From Macrolepiota albuminosa (lineage: Eukaryota > Basidiomycota > Agaricomycetes > Agaricales > Agaricaceae): 64,000 nucleotides of DNA. Under the pieces are notes generated by a model. That model saw only the letters and a list, made by a program, of their open reading frames with translations. It was not told the origin of the DNA and made no database searches. Shown here piece by piece: positions 1 through 10,237 of the stretch. Location: positions 2,232,001 through 2,296,000 of the forward strand of contig JAMWFC010000046.1 in assembly GCA_027475525.1 (NCBI GenBank), read 5' to 3'. Position 1 is the stretch's first letter, and the number at the start of each line of letters is the position of its first letter. The position numbers were made by a program, and so were the translations under genes.

Positions 1-8
1 GCCTTGCC

Positions 9-1757
9 TTGATGGCTACAGACCTGGTCCATGAGAATCAAGCAGGCTTCATCCCCGGAAGGCGTATCTCTGATCAAACTAAGCTAATTAGATTGATGAT
101 GGAGTACGCCGAGACGTCTAGCCAAAACGGCCTCATAGTGGCCCTTGACCAGGAGAAGGCTTACGATAAAATTGACCACACATACCTATGGAACACCCTG
201 GAAAAGTTTGAGATCCCAGCCTCATTCATAGGAATCATAAGATCCCTCTACGAAAACGCGGAATCGAGGGTGATGATAAACGGACACCTGAGCTCGCCGT
301 GGAAAGTCACGAGGGGCGTAAGGCAAGGGGACCCCCTCTCCTGCCTCCTATTCGACCTGGCAATAGAGCCCCTGGCTGCGTCGATATGCTGCTCTAACCT
401 AGAGGGCTTTAAGATCCCCGGAAAGAGTGAGAGGCTGATCGCCTCCCTCTTCGCAGATGACACAACCATCTTCCTCTCTGAGGGAGACGATCTAGAATCC
501 CTTCAGTATATCCTGGACTCCTGGTGTATAGCGTCAACAGCGAAATTCAATATAGCAAAGACGGAGATTATACCAATAGGTACGAAAGCCTTCAGGAAAA
601 GAACCCAGGAGTCACGCAAAGTTAGAGCGGACCAGAGCCCGATTCCGGAAAACATTCATATAGTGAAGGATGGGGAATTGGTGAGAATTCTAGGCGCCTG
701 GTATGGGTACAACTACGAAGCGTCGGCACCGTGGAATGCCGTGCTTGGAAGAATAACAAGAAACCTAGAGCAATGGGAAAAGAGCCACCCATCCCTGGAA
801 GGGAGGAGGCTAATAGTCCAGATGGTAGTAGGGGGAATGACCCAATACCTAACACAAGTACAGGGCATGCCAAAGGAAGTAGAGAAAAAGCTGGCCAGGA
901 TAGTCCGGCTGTTTGTCTGGGACGAGAAAAGGAGCCCAGTGAACGAGCTCACAATCTGCGCTCCAATAAAGGAGGGAGGACGTGCCCTACTGAACATAAA
1001 GGCTAGGAATGAAGCGATAGCAGTGATGTGGCTCAAGCAATACCTGAGCCTGGGCCCCAACCGCCCAGCCTGGGCGTACATTGCCGACGCCCTCCTGGCC
1101 CGTAACGTCCCCCAAACTGAGCAAAACACAAGCCCCACTGTGAGAATAAATGTGTTCCTCCAATTCTGGAAACCGTATTACAGCAGGAAAGCGGGATCAA
1201 GCGGCAACATTCTGGACCTACTGAGGGTGGCAAAAACCTATGGTGTTCGCCCCGAGGGCATCGCCTTCGAAAAGAATGTCCTAAGAGAGAGACCGATATG
1301 GTACCACAGCAACGCCAACAAAAAGATTCGTTACCTGAACAAGGCCCCGAGCATTTGCCTTAGAGACCAACACAAAGTCTGCACAGTGGGTGAGGCAGAG
1401 AAGGCTGCCGAGCTCCTAACTAACCCCCTGCATCGCCCATTGGACGAATGTGAGTGCACCGGATGCAACGAGTGGGAGGAGCTGTACGGGTGCATGACGC
1501 CCCACAGCTGCGCAACGAGAGCAAAGGCGCTCCTGGATACTCTCCCCCCGAAATGGGACCCCAGGAGTCCCATCCCTGACACGCCCCACCAAGAGGAAGG
1601 AGACGAGGATGAAGATCGGAGTGAAGATGGGTGGTTAACCTTCCGGAAAAGGTTGATAACCCTAGGTCCCCTGTCAGGATCTTCACGGCTGGGAACACCG
1701 GCAACGACCTACCTCAGCTGGGCCCCCCACAGGAAGCCCGTGCCAACTATTTACTAG
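9..1757 (+). CDS. LINE reverse transcriptase (partial at the 5' side)
   Basis: Reverse transcriptase of the first LINE; it copies element RNA into DNA at the nicked target. Polymerase motif A is seen as ALDQEKAYDKIDH (catalytic Asp), motif B as GVRQGDPLSCLLF and motif C as FADDTTIF with the two catalytic Asp. The frame is open at the window start, so the apparent first codon at 9 (TTG) is not a true start; the endonuclease and the N-terminal part of RT lie upstream. Near residue 480 there is a cysteine cluster C-x-C-x2-C-x8-C-x5-C shared with the second LINE. After about 1640 this frame stops matching the homologous element and ends in nonsense, which marks the frameshift. Confidence 0.9.
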   Translation: MMATDLVHENQAGFIPGRRISDQTKLIRLMMEYAETSSQNGLIVALDQEKAYDKIDHTYLWNTLEKFEIPASFIGIIRSLYENAESRVMINGHLSSPWKVTRGVRQGDPLSCLLFDLAIEPLAASICCSNLEGFKIPGKSERLIASLFADDTTIFLSEGDDLESLQYILDSWCIASTAKFNIAKTEIIPIGTKAFRKRTQESRKVRADQSPIPENIHIVKDGELVRILGAWYGYNYEASAPWNAVLGRITRNLEQWEKSHPSLEGRRLIVQMVVGGMTQYLTQVQGMPKEVEKKLARIVRLFVWDEKRSPVNELTICAPIKEGGRALLNIKARNEAIAVMWLKQYLSLGPNRPAWAYIADALLARNVPQTEQNTSPTVRINVFLQFWKPYYSRKAGSSGNILDLLRVAKTYGVRPEGIAFEKNVLRERPIWYHSNANKKIRYLNKAPSICLRDQHKVCTVGEAEKAAELLTNPLHRPLDECECTGCNEWEELYGCMTPHSCATRAKALLDTLPPKWDPRSPIPDTPHQEEGDEDEDRSEDGWLTFRKRLITLGPLSGSSRLGTPATTYLSWAPHRKPVPTIY

Positions 1758-3058
1758 CGACAGACGGTTCCTGCACTGACAATGGGACAGAAAGCGCACG
1801 GGCGGGGGCAGGGGTATTCTACGGTGCTGATGACGAAGGAAACATCAGTGTACGTGTGCCAGAGTGCATGACCCAGTCAAACCAGACAGGCGAGCTCCTA
1901 GCATTTAAAGAAGCCGTCGAACACGCCCCACTAGACGGGAACCTCTACGTCGAACTAGACTCCCGATATGTCATAAATGCGGTCACCAAACACCTGATTA
2001 AAAACGAGGATGAGGGCTACCTTAACACGGCAAACCCTGCCCTGATAAGACTAGCGGTAGAAAGAGCCCGGAGGAGGCATACCGAAACCAAGTTGAAGTG
2101 GGTAAAGGGCCACAGTGGGCACGAAAGGAATGACGGGGCTGATAATCTTGCGAGAGAAGCATTAGACACCCCCGAATCAGCCATAGATTTGTTGCTGGAC
2201 CCACGTCTCCAGGTGTCAGGAGCCAAACTGAGTAAAATGACCCAGTCCCGAGCCTACAAAGCAATAAACGCAAAAATAAGAGAATCCAAGGGCATCACGC
2301 GCTCACGCACAGAGTCAACCCTGCTGCACATGAAGGACTGTGCAGAGGAGATTTTCAGCGCGTGCCCGATGAGCGAAAAGTTTTGGATGAAGATCAGACA
2401 TAAGGATTTCTCGAGACAGGCTAGGTACTTCCTCTGGATGACAGCCCACGATGCTTACATGGTGGGGTCGAAATGGCTAAGACCCTCCTTTAGTGAGGAA
2501 CAGCAAGGAAGGGCTGAGTGCGCCCATTGCCACACTTTAGAAACAATGGGACATATCCTAACGGAGTGTGATTCACCAGGCCAGAAGGAAGTATGGTCAA
2601 GGACCGAAGCACTCTGGGAAAGGAAGTTTAACGGCGAATGGTATAAACCAGTGCTGGGAACCATCCTGGCGGCTCCCCTTGCCGTCTTCCATGACAACCA
2701 TGGGAAAGCAATCACTGGGAAGGCCAGGCTATACTGAATTCTGATGATAGAATCCGCCCATCTGATCTGGAAGCTGAGATGCGAAAGAGTAATCGCGAAT
2801 GAAAACCTTCCATTCTCGACGGCGGAGATACTCAAGAGATGGGAGAAATGCATAAACGAAAGAATATCATTAGATCAAAGCTTAACAAGCCCTAAGTACA
2901 GGAAAAAAGCAACCTGTAAAAAAATAGTTTTATTGACCTGGGAGGGCCTTCTGAAAAATGAGGACAAACTCCCGGAGGACTGGACAGAGATTACCGGGGT
3001 TTTAGTGGGTATAGAACCCTCCCGTGGCCAGAGAGGTGAGGACGAGGGAGTAGGGTAA
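1631..3058 (+). pseudogene. LINE RNase H and C-terminal zinc-knuckle region, interrupted by TGA
   Basis: Continuation of the LINE polyprotein in a different frame from the RT. RNase H catalytic residues are intact: Asp in ATDGSC, Glu in GELLAF, Asp in ELDSRY, and the KGHSG histidine followed by Asp in NDGADNLA. A C-x2-C-x7-H-x4-C knuckle (CAHC...HILTEC) follows. TGA at 2735-2737 stops the frame, yet the same frame continues to 3058 with a segment (ESAHLIWKLRCERV...GVLVGIEP) that also closes the second LINE. The homologous LINE has an Arg codon at this place, so the stop is probably a CGA-to-TGA transition. The loss of frame at about 1650 is a second lesion. Confidence 0.85.
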
Positions 3059-3077
3059 GGGGAAGGTGGAAAAGGGG

Positions 3078-3231
3078 TGAGGCCACGGGCAGGGGGGACT
3101 CAGAGCCCCACACGTCGTGCGTAAAGCATTTCCCTGGGGGTGTACAATCGATTCTGAGGCCACGGGCAGGGGGGACTCAGAGCCCCACACGTCGTGCGTA
3201 AAGCATTTCCCTGGGGGTGTACAATCGATTC
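3078..3231. repeat. 77-bp perfect direct duplication in LINE 3' UTR
   Basis: Two adjacent identical copies with period 77 (3078-3154 and 3155-3231; four further bases match by chance or microhomology). The same period recurs at six other places in the window, which suggests an assembly overlap that was not merged. Confidence 0.95.
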
Positions 3232-3424
3232 TGAGCGGGGTTTTAACTCCCCGTGACAACAGCGGGTAGCGTGGAGACGACATTAGTGTCGGTCACGTTA
3301 CCAAACCAAACGCTACACCAAAAAAAAAAAAAAAAAAAAAAAACTAGCCAAAATCTGTCAGCCCGGTGGCGCCACGGAAAAGAAGGAGCCAACTTACATA
3401 AACAACATGGGAAATGGACGAGCA

Positions 3425-6262
3425 TCAAGGCCCGGGCAGAAGGAGAGGCCTGGGAGGCCTCCAGCCTTCAGCAGGACCACGAAAAAGCCGGCCACCGGTA
3501 GATGAGCAAGGCGCCTAGCGAAGTGACACGTTAGAAGGAAGAAAAGAGGTAATAAAATGACAAACCAGGTAGTGACTCTCCTCCAGCAGCTCAAGACGTT
3601 CTTTCGTTTCCTTGGTCGCGATTTGCTTGATGTGGAAACTATCAGAAGAGAAGGAGGGCGAAAAAGGCAATAGCGCACCTGCGTGGAGGGAGCAGGATCA
3701 CCCAATAGAAGCAAGTCCCCATCTTGGATGGCGTTACTCGCTTGCCACTCAAGCGCATCAGTGATGTCGTCATGGAGCTCAAGCAGGAGGAGCTCACGGT
3801 GCGCTAAGGTGGAGACACGAGGACGGAGAAGGGCGAGTTCGCTACCGATGACATCGGTCGCGTCCTCGACCTGGCGGAGTTGTTGATGGAGATCGGCGGC
3901 AGAACAAAGGGGAGTGACAGGATAAGAGAACTCATCCCCAAGCCAAGGATAGGCGTCGCCGGAAACACGCATGGCGGGGGGAGGAGTCCAAAAAGGATCG
4001 AACTTAGCAGAGGTCAGCGAAAAGGTGAACTAACTAGGAAATGCAGACTTACTCGAACGGTTATGGGAGCACGGGGGGTCCATTCATGGCGCTCATCGCC
4101 TGGGAACATGGCCCTAGCGGAAGAAAGGCGGATGCCATAGGAAGGCAAATACCTCCAGCGGCGGCGGCGCTCGCCCTGAGCTACTAAGGTCCCTTTGGAC
4201 TCAGGCGCGGTAGAGGACTCACGAGTACTGGGGAAAGAGGAGAGGCTACGAGGAGAGGTAAGAGATGGTGTAATAGGAAGGGCGACGGGGGAGGCGCTAG
4301 CCGTGACAGGCTCAGGAGCAGGAGTAGCGCCAGCAACAGACATCACGACATCTTCAGCGGGAGGGATATCCACAACGACCGGAAGCAAAAGAGTAGGGGA
4401 CCTGGCGACAAAGAGGTTAGCGCAACCTAAACAGGAAAACACGAACACTACGCACCAATTATCACTGGGGCCACTCTGATAAGGGTTAGCGGCGATAGGG
4501 GGAGTAATGCGAAGCAGAAGAGCGCGTACCGCCAATAGCGCATCGGTGTCGACTACAGGCCCCGCCTCATCGTTGTCCTCGCCCTCAGCATCTCTCTCGG
4601 TATCCTCGCCTTCATCAGTAGAGGACTCGGTAGAAGACAAGACCACAGGAGTAGCAGGCGCTAGCTCCCGGTGCTTACCGGGACTCTTGCTAGGAGAGGC
4701 GACAATAGGCTTACGTTTCAAAGGGACGGGATAACGGGGAGAGCAGGCAAAGGGGGCCGCAACGGTGGTACCATCTTGGATGGTGGGAAGCGCTAGGCTT
4801 GCAGCGCTAATCACAGTGGGCTGGCGAGTAGCGGCCAGATCGCGTTGCTGCAGCACAAAGGCACGGGCGTTACGAACTAGGACGGCATCACAGTGGGCTG
4901 GCGAGTAGCGGCCAGATCGCGTTGCTGCAGCACAAAGGCATGGGCGTTACGAACTAGGACGGCGTGCTCGTAATTGCGTTGCATGATAGCGTCCCTACCA
5001 CGTTCGCGAGTACGAATCCCATTGAAGGCACAGCCCCGTTTCAACGCATCGCAGCGGTAGCAGGGAAGAGAGGCGGTAGGAAACCAGCAACCCTCGGGAT
5101 CGTTTTCAGACCAGCATTTATCGCACTGGGAAAGAAGTTAGCGATGTTATCAACCTTTCAGGGACAAACAAGCACTTACCGCACCAATCTTCGCCCTAAA
5201 AGCGCGGCGCTCCACGGGGGCCACTGTAATCTTCTTCTTAGCGCCGAGTACTTGAACACCAGCCAGGAGGCCGGTATCAATAACGGTAGTGTCGCGATGA
5301 AGGCGCAACAGATCACGAAGCTCCGCATCGGTAAACATAGTCTGGTTGGGCGCCTAAGGAGGGCTCTATCAGGCGCTAGAAATAAGCGATCTTAAAAAGG
5401 AAACACGTATGACATATAAAGGGGCAACGCGAGCAGGGAGATTGACCTGAGAAGCAAAGTTAGTAGAAGAACTAGAGGCAAGAAAACAAGGATGCACGGT
5501 ACGTTTAGGAGGGCTAGCGAGAGCAGGGGGCGCGCGTTCAATAACCACGGCGAAGTTATGGGGGGGAAGGCGAGAAATAGTACGAGTAGGTCCAGGCCGG
5601 GGTTCACTGGCGGTAACGGCAATCCGTTTGATGGCCGAATGAGGAGGCACAGGCCGAGTGGGAGAAGCGACGATGGGTGCAGTACGAGCGGGAGAAACAT
5701 CGCCACGAAAAGGACTACCAAGAATGGGAGGAGGTAGAACAGAGACAGGAACAACAGGAGGAGCGGCCGGAGCAGAAGGAACGGTAGAAGCCGACGGGGC
5801 ACTAGGAAGACTGGCGACGGGGGGCGACATAGCAACCAACTACTCAGGGTTAACATGGAAAATATGAGGAAGAAGAGGAGGGAACTCACTTCGCCAACCT
5901 CGGTACTAGCCAACAGGGCATCAATCTCGTCGGATAAAGAAGGAGCCTAGTATGGGCGCTGAACCTTAGCGCCACAAACCCAAAAATCAAACCTAAAAAC
6001 TTACGAACAAGTCCACGAAGGGTAGTAACCAATCGGCACCCTCATATTCACGGTACCGAGCCATGCACCATTCATGAACCTCGATGCCCAGTGCCCAGGA
6101 ACTGTCAGAGCTGCGGACCACGAGCCAGCGCCTATAAAGTTGCATAATGCCAGGGATGGTTTGTGGCGCATTGGCGGGACCGACAGACTTAGCGCGATCA
6201 AATAGATAGGAGGCCTTAGCCAGGAAATTGCGAAGAGCAGAGGCATCGAAAGGAGTGGACAT
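3425..6262 (-). CDS. Lineage-specific protein with divergent Zn2Cys6-like cysteine cluster
   Basis: Nine exons fit with canonical GT-AG introns of 50-93 nt: 6262-6005, 5946-5890, 5839-5447, 5353-5180, 5125-4456, 4401-4053, 4002-3679, 3625-3566, 3514-3425. All phases agree only if one copy of the 77-bp duplication at 4810-4963 is removed, giving about 765 residues. The start is the ATG of MSTPFDAS. A cysteine cluster C-x2-C-x8-C-x8-C-x2-C-x6-C spans exon 5 (CDKCW...PCYRCDALKRGC), close to the GAL4-type binuclear cluster but with eight rather than six residues in the first loop. Ser/Pro/Ala-rich and acidic low-complexity regions flank it, and the C-terminal third is predicted helical (LHQQLRQVEDATDVIG). 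Proteins of this shape are multiplied in many Agaricomycetes, from memory; the function is unknown. It could be a DNA-binding protein or part of a mobile unit. The LINE poly-A lies 81 bp from its stop. Confidence 0.75.
4810..4963. repeat. 77-bp direct duplication inside exon 5 of the Zn2Cys6-like gene
   Basis: Copies 4810-4886 and 4887-4963 match over exactly 77 positions with one C/T difference (4864 versus 4941). Since 77 is not a multiple of three, the second copy throws the exon out of frame; removing it restores the frame and both splice phases. Confidence 0.95.
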
Positions 6263-8112
6263 GTTGGAAAGATGGGAAGGAAAACATGAGAAGATGAAGT
6301 CCTGAAAACAATTTTTATAAGGCGCCGGCGGCATCATACGGACCGTAGCGCAGTCAAATTAATAATGGCGTTTGACTGAGGACAGTCAATTTTTCAGTTG
6401 GGAGGAGATGATAGGCTTCTACTTGGACTGAGCGCATCAAGGGACATTATAGGCCAACCAACACTTGACTTCAGTTGGGAGGAGATGATAGGCTTCTACT
6501 TGGACTGAGCGCATCAAGGGACATTATAGGCCAACCAACACTTGACGTACTGAAGGCTCTAGCGACCAGTTGGGAATATAGAGCAGCTCTAGCTCTGGCA
6601 ACTGACTACAGGATCTAGACATTTATCCTAACCACTAGCTACCCAGCTTTCAGCACACTCCATTCACCTATCCCAAGGACGAAGGAGGCCCATAACGTAT
6701 AGCGCTAACACGACGGCAGGAGAGGACTCTAACTAAACCCCGATCACTTCCAGAAAGAGTCAGCAACAGGCGCTGCCATTTGACGAGGCACTTCAATCAG
6801 AAGTCTAAAAGGATCAATGACGGCGGCACTGGATATACTTAAATCCGACATCTGGACCTGTCAGGAACTAATACAATGAGTAGCGCTGACACTAGCGCTC
6901 ATGGCGTCTGTCAAGGATTTTCCGACCATACCCCGAAACAGCCTGGCCAATTGGAGTTAGAATAAAAGTGAGCAGACTCATGCAATTCTAAGCCAATATA
7001 GAGTCGCCGCTGGTCGCCGTGGGTCAGAACGCTGTTGGTCGCTGTCATCCACGTGCAAAAGGTTGCCGTTGACAGGTTGCCGTTAGAGGAAACCACGAGG
7101 AGAGGCGCTAGGAGGTAGCGCCGCAGGTGGACTTGTATCTGGACAAACACGGTAGCGCATAGTATATAAAATAGCTACTTTACATGTATATAACAACGAA
7201 TTGTAACCCCTCGAACACATAGTTACACTTAGCGTTCAACTCGTGCTAGCTTTCTTCGACTTCTTCACTAAGTCGGGCGCTAGCTTCGTCCATCTCGTCT
7301 TCATTGTTTACGGTGCCACCTACAGGCACAATACGCTGCGCTATTCGTCTTTTCTCCAATATCTTTGCCTAAACTACGACGCTTACCATCTGCCAGGTAG
7401 CCCCCAAAGCGCTATAAGCTAGCGCATTGTTTTACTACCTCCACTCGAGCACACCGGGACCCTGTCAGGACTCCTCACAACTACGCACGCCAAGCACTAG
7501 AGATGGCGTTGTACTGCGTATACGTCCAGCGCACCCAACCACAGTTGGCGTCATCACCGGGCTTTCAAACGACAATCCAAGCAACTGATGTCAGGAACGT
7601 AAAATTGCCATCCCTAGTCTGCAGGCTTCAGGAGAACAGGCATCAACCTTGCAACATCATCCTTGAGGTAAGAAGTTGAGTGCATGTGCGATTGCGCTCG
7701 AGTAGATATTCATGCAGCAGCTTGACTCGGATTCAAGATGACAACGCTCTTCAAAATGCAATATCATGCACTGTACATCCGAGTCAGAATCCTAAAATGA
7801 CATAGTAAGATCAATGCGACATGCCTTTGACAAGAAGTGCATTGATTGAAAAATAGTAATACACCTGACTGTCCACAAAGTACAGATTTGATGAAGTGTG
7901 ACTGTCCAGGGAATACTACGACTAGACTTGATGGAATTGGCAACATAACTAGTGCTCAGGCGATTGAACACATAGCTATTGTCACATCAGCCTTCTTACA
8001 AAGAAAAGAAAAAGGAAAAAGAAAGAACTTGGACCGTTTAAGATAATCACACAGCTCTTCGGTACTACACGTCGCTTTGAATGCTGGATGTCCAAACAAC
8101 ATCTTGAAATAT
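6263..8112. other. Non-coding stretch upstream of the Zn2Cys6-like gene
   Basis: No convincing coding region was found. Up to about 7430 it continues the TAGCGC/GCGCTA enrichment seen in the gene, with the last hexamer at about 7419. An A/T-rich TATATAAAA-like stretch lies near 7163. From about 7500 to 8112 nothing recognisable is seen. Confidence 0.6.
6393..6546. repeat. 77-bp perfect direct duplication, intergenic
   Basis: Copies 6393-6469 and 6470-6546 are identical over exactly 77 bp. Same period as the other duplications in the window, so probably an assembly overlap. Confidence 0.95.
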
Positions 8113-8322
8113 TGTAACGGCCGTGACCCATTTTGTTACCCTTCATATTGACCCTTACCTTCGTTATATGTAGCTATATCTTGTGATTACAGTCGCTACC
8201 GGGTACTCTAGTTGCCGGGACTATATAAGTTAGAGTACAGTAGCTTCTTCCCAATTATCAGGACTTAACCTGGTTCTATCGATTGTGTGAAGAATCTCTT
8301 ATCTTGTGGTAACACCGTCACA
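8113..8322 (+). mobile_element. Possible solo LTR or LTR relic
   Basis: The segment begins TGTAACGGCCGTGACC and ends GGTAACACCGTCACA, so the ends are TG...CA with partial inverted similarity. It holds a TATA-like box (CTATATAAGT, 8221-8230), the layout of a Ty3-type LTR promoter. No 5-bp target-site duplication is visible and no primer-binding site or pol domain follows. An ordinary promoter is an alternative. Confidence 0.3.
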
Positions 8323-8652
8323 GACGCTGTCCCCACAGGTATATACTGCAAATGGTCAATGGTCAATGTTTTTCCTCCCTCAGAAAATTGGGAGAAGAAA
8401 CGTGCTGTGCCATTTTTAGTGCACATGGTTTCTGAGTAAGAAAGGGCTTCATCATTTATGTAGTGGGAAATTGCTTTTTCCAAGGCAGAATGTTGACAAG
8501 GAGATGGGATGACATCTTCCCCCCCCTTTTTCTTTTCTTTTCCAGTGAAAGAGACCACACTTTGACCACCAGTGCCTTGTATAGACACTCGTCTAGACAC
8601 CAGTCATGGCTCGGATCTTCATTTGGGAGCTATAGCTATAGATTCCGGGGGG

Positions 8653-9300
8653 GACAAAATCTAAAGAGACGTTAATCTGACCACACTGCCTCTTTTTCAA
8701 CATTCTGCTTGGGTAAAAGCCATGTTCACAGGAGAAATATGTGCACTGAAAATAGCACAACACATTTCTTTTCCAAAGGAAAAAATGATTGTCCCAACTT
8801 GCAGTGATGGTCGTGGATTAAGCAATACCAGTTCTGTTAACCATCCAGAGTTCAGGTTATCTGGTGACATATCGAACTCGTCGATCTATCCCAATCTCAA
8901 ACTCTCCATACCCGCTTCACGTCCCAACCAAATACCCACATCCAGGTTCATGAACACCGGCCTGAGCATCATGACAAAGAACAAAAATTAAAGAGAGGTT
9001 CATCTGACCACACTGCCTCATTTCCAACATTCTGCTTGGGTAAAAGCCATGTTCACTGAGAAAAATAACACAACACATTTTTTCTTGCATTCCCTAGAAG
9101 AAAAAATGATTGTCCCAACTTGCAGTGATAGTCATGGATCAAGTCATACCAGGTGACATACCCCCCCTCTCGTCTCACCCATCTCACCCATCAATCTACC
9201 CTACCTTACCCTAACCTCTCCATACCGGCTTCACGTCCAACCAAATGCGCACACCCAGGTTCATGCGCACCAGCCAGCAGCTCATCTCCAACAAGACAAA
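8653..9300. repeat. Diverged tandem duplication, period about 327 bp
   Basis: Copy A (about 8653-8979) and copy B (about 8980-9300) share long blocks such as CTGACCACACTGCCT, TTCTGCTTGGGTAAAAGCCA and TGATTGTCCCAACTTGCAGT, with many substitutions and small indels. Copy B contains the last codons of the minus-strand gene that ends at 9206; copy A carries a decayed image of the same end. Unlike the 77-bp repeats this is a real, older duplication. Confidence 0.75.
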
Positions 9301-10237
9301 GCACAGGCGGAGGCGGATCCAGAGTCGGACATGCACCCTCCTCCCCATGCACATCCGAGTCGCGAACAAACACATCCCCTCCCTGCACATCACGTAGCCC
9401 TTCAAACCCCTCTTCCTCTTCCTCCCCCTCTTCCCCTTCTCCGTCCTTCCCACCCTCACCCTCACACTCGCTAAACACCAAAAACCTTGCTTTCCGCACA
9501 CGCACGCCCCCCGCTGCGCGCTCCCGCTCCCAAAAAAATGTCGTACCCATCCTCGCTCGAACCTCCCACAGAACCCTGAGCCCTTCACACCACCCTCTCT
9601 CGAACGCCTCTCTGGCCGCCGCGCAGGCCTCGGGGCTCATCCCCACACCCATACCCATACCCGCTGCTGCTGCCACCGCCGGCGCCGGCGCCGGAGACAG
9701 CGCTATGGATCTGAGAACGGGGAGCGGGGGGACGACGTGGACTTTCAGCGGTGGAGGTCCCGTGTACTCGGATTTTACACTTCCAGGCGGTCCAGTGCGT
9801 GGAGGGTTGTGGTCCGAATCGTGGTCGTGGTCACGGAACATGATAGTCGCACTCGCGAGCCCGCGTCTTCCGCGTTTCACCCGTCTCTCTCCTCCCCTCC
9901 TTTCCACCTCTGCCTCCGCCTCGGCGTTGCCCTCACCCCCTCCCCCTCCACACGCGCAAGACACCCGCTCACACCACGCCCTAAGCGCCTTCTCCCGCTC
10001 CCTAGCCCTCCTCACGCCAGCCAACACAACACGCCTCCCAAGCTTATCCCACCAATCAAATTCAGCGGACCCACGAAGAAGAACAGCCTGCGGGGGCCCC
10101 CCGGCCTGAGTAGCCCTCCCGTGCACGCGTTTAGAATTAGATGAGCCAGGCGCGGGTGGGATATGAGGAGTTTGTCGATGTCGGGTGGGGAGATGGTGCT
10201 TGTTGATATGTCGAGGAATGTCATAATTTCTGGACAC
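9206..10237 (-). CDS. Low-complexity protein of unknown function
   Basis: A single open frame of 343 codons, rich in Arg, Glu, Gly, Ala and Pro. It has a basic N-terminal third with an FDWWDKLGRR segment, a His/Asp-rich patch (RDHDHDSDHN), an Ala/Gly/Met stretch and a long acidic Glu/Gly run near the C terminus. No domain was recognised. Base composition is strongly GC-rich, so long open frames on both strands are partly expected; a plus-strand frame of 318 codons (9153-10109) overlaps. The minus frame is preferred because its segments around FDWWDKLG and EAFERGWCEGLRVLW look protein-like. The last codons fall in the diverged tandem repeat. Confidence 0.4.
   Translation of the reverse strand: MSRNYDIPRHINKHHLPTRHRQTPHIPPAPGSSNSKRVHGRATQAGGPPQAVLLRGSAEFDWWDKLGRRVVLAGVRRAREREKALRAWCERVSCACGGGGGEGNAEAEAEVERRGGERRVKRGRRGLASATIMFRDHDHDSDHNPPRTGPPGSVKSEYTGPPPLKVHVVPPLPVLRSIALSPAPAPAVAAAAGMGMGVGMSPEACAAAREAFERGWCEGLRVLWEVRARMGTTFFWERERAAGGVRVRKARFLVFSECEGEGGKDGEGEEGEEEEEGFEGLRDVQGGDVFVRDSDVHGEEGACPTLDPPPPVLCLVGDELLAGAHEPGCAHLVGREAGMERLG

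Larger units (their letters stand above)
1..3343 (+). mobile_element. LINE (non-LTR retrotransposon), 3' part with poly-A tail
   Basis: The element enters from beyond the window start and ends in a run of 24 A at 3320-3343, as expected for a target-primed LINE. It encodes a reverse transcriptase, a cysteine-rich linker, an RNase H domain and a C-terminal zinc-knuckle region, in that order. The open frame is broken by a frameshift at about 1635-1685 and by a TGA at 2735-2737, so this copy cannot make the full polyprotein. A 3' UTR of about 260 bp follows 3058. The 5' end and therefore any target-site duplication lie outside the window. RNase H-bearing LINEs of this style (Tad1- or L1-like) are common in Agaricomycetes; the exact clade was not determined. 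Confidence 0.93.

Noticed and set aside
3002..3283. Minus-strand ORF at the LINE 3' end
   Set aside because: It consists of the 77-bp duplication translated twice; not a gene.
9153..10109. Plus-strand 318-codon frame opposite the low-complexity gene
   Set aside because: Pro/Ser/Thr/Arg runs are the complement of the GC-rich minus-strand frame; it starts in the tandem repeat and has no protein-like segment.
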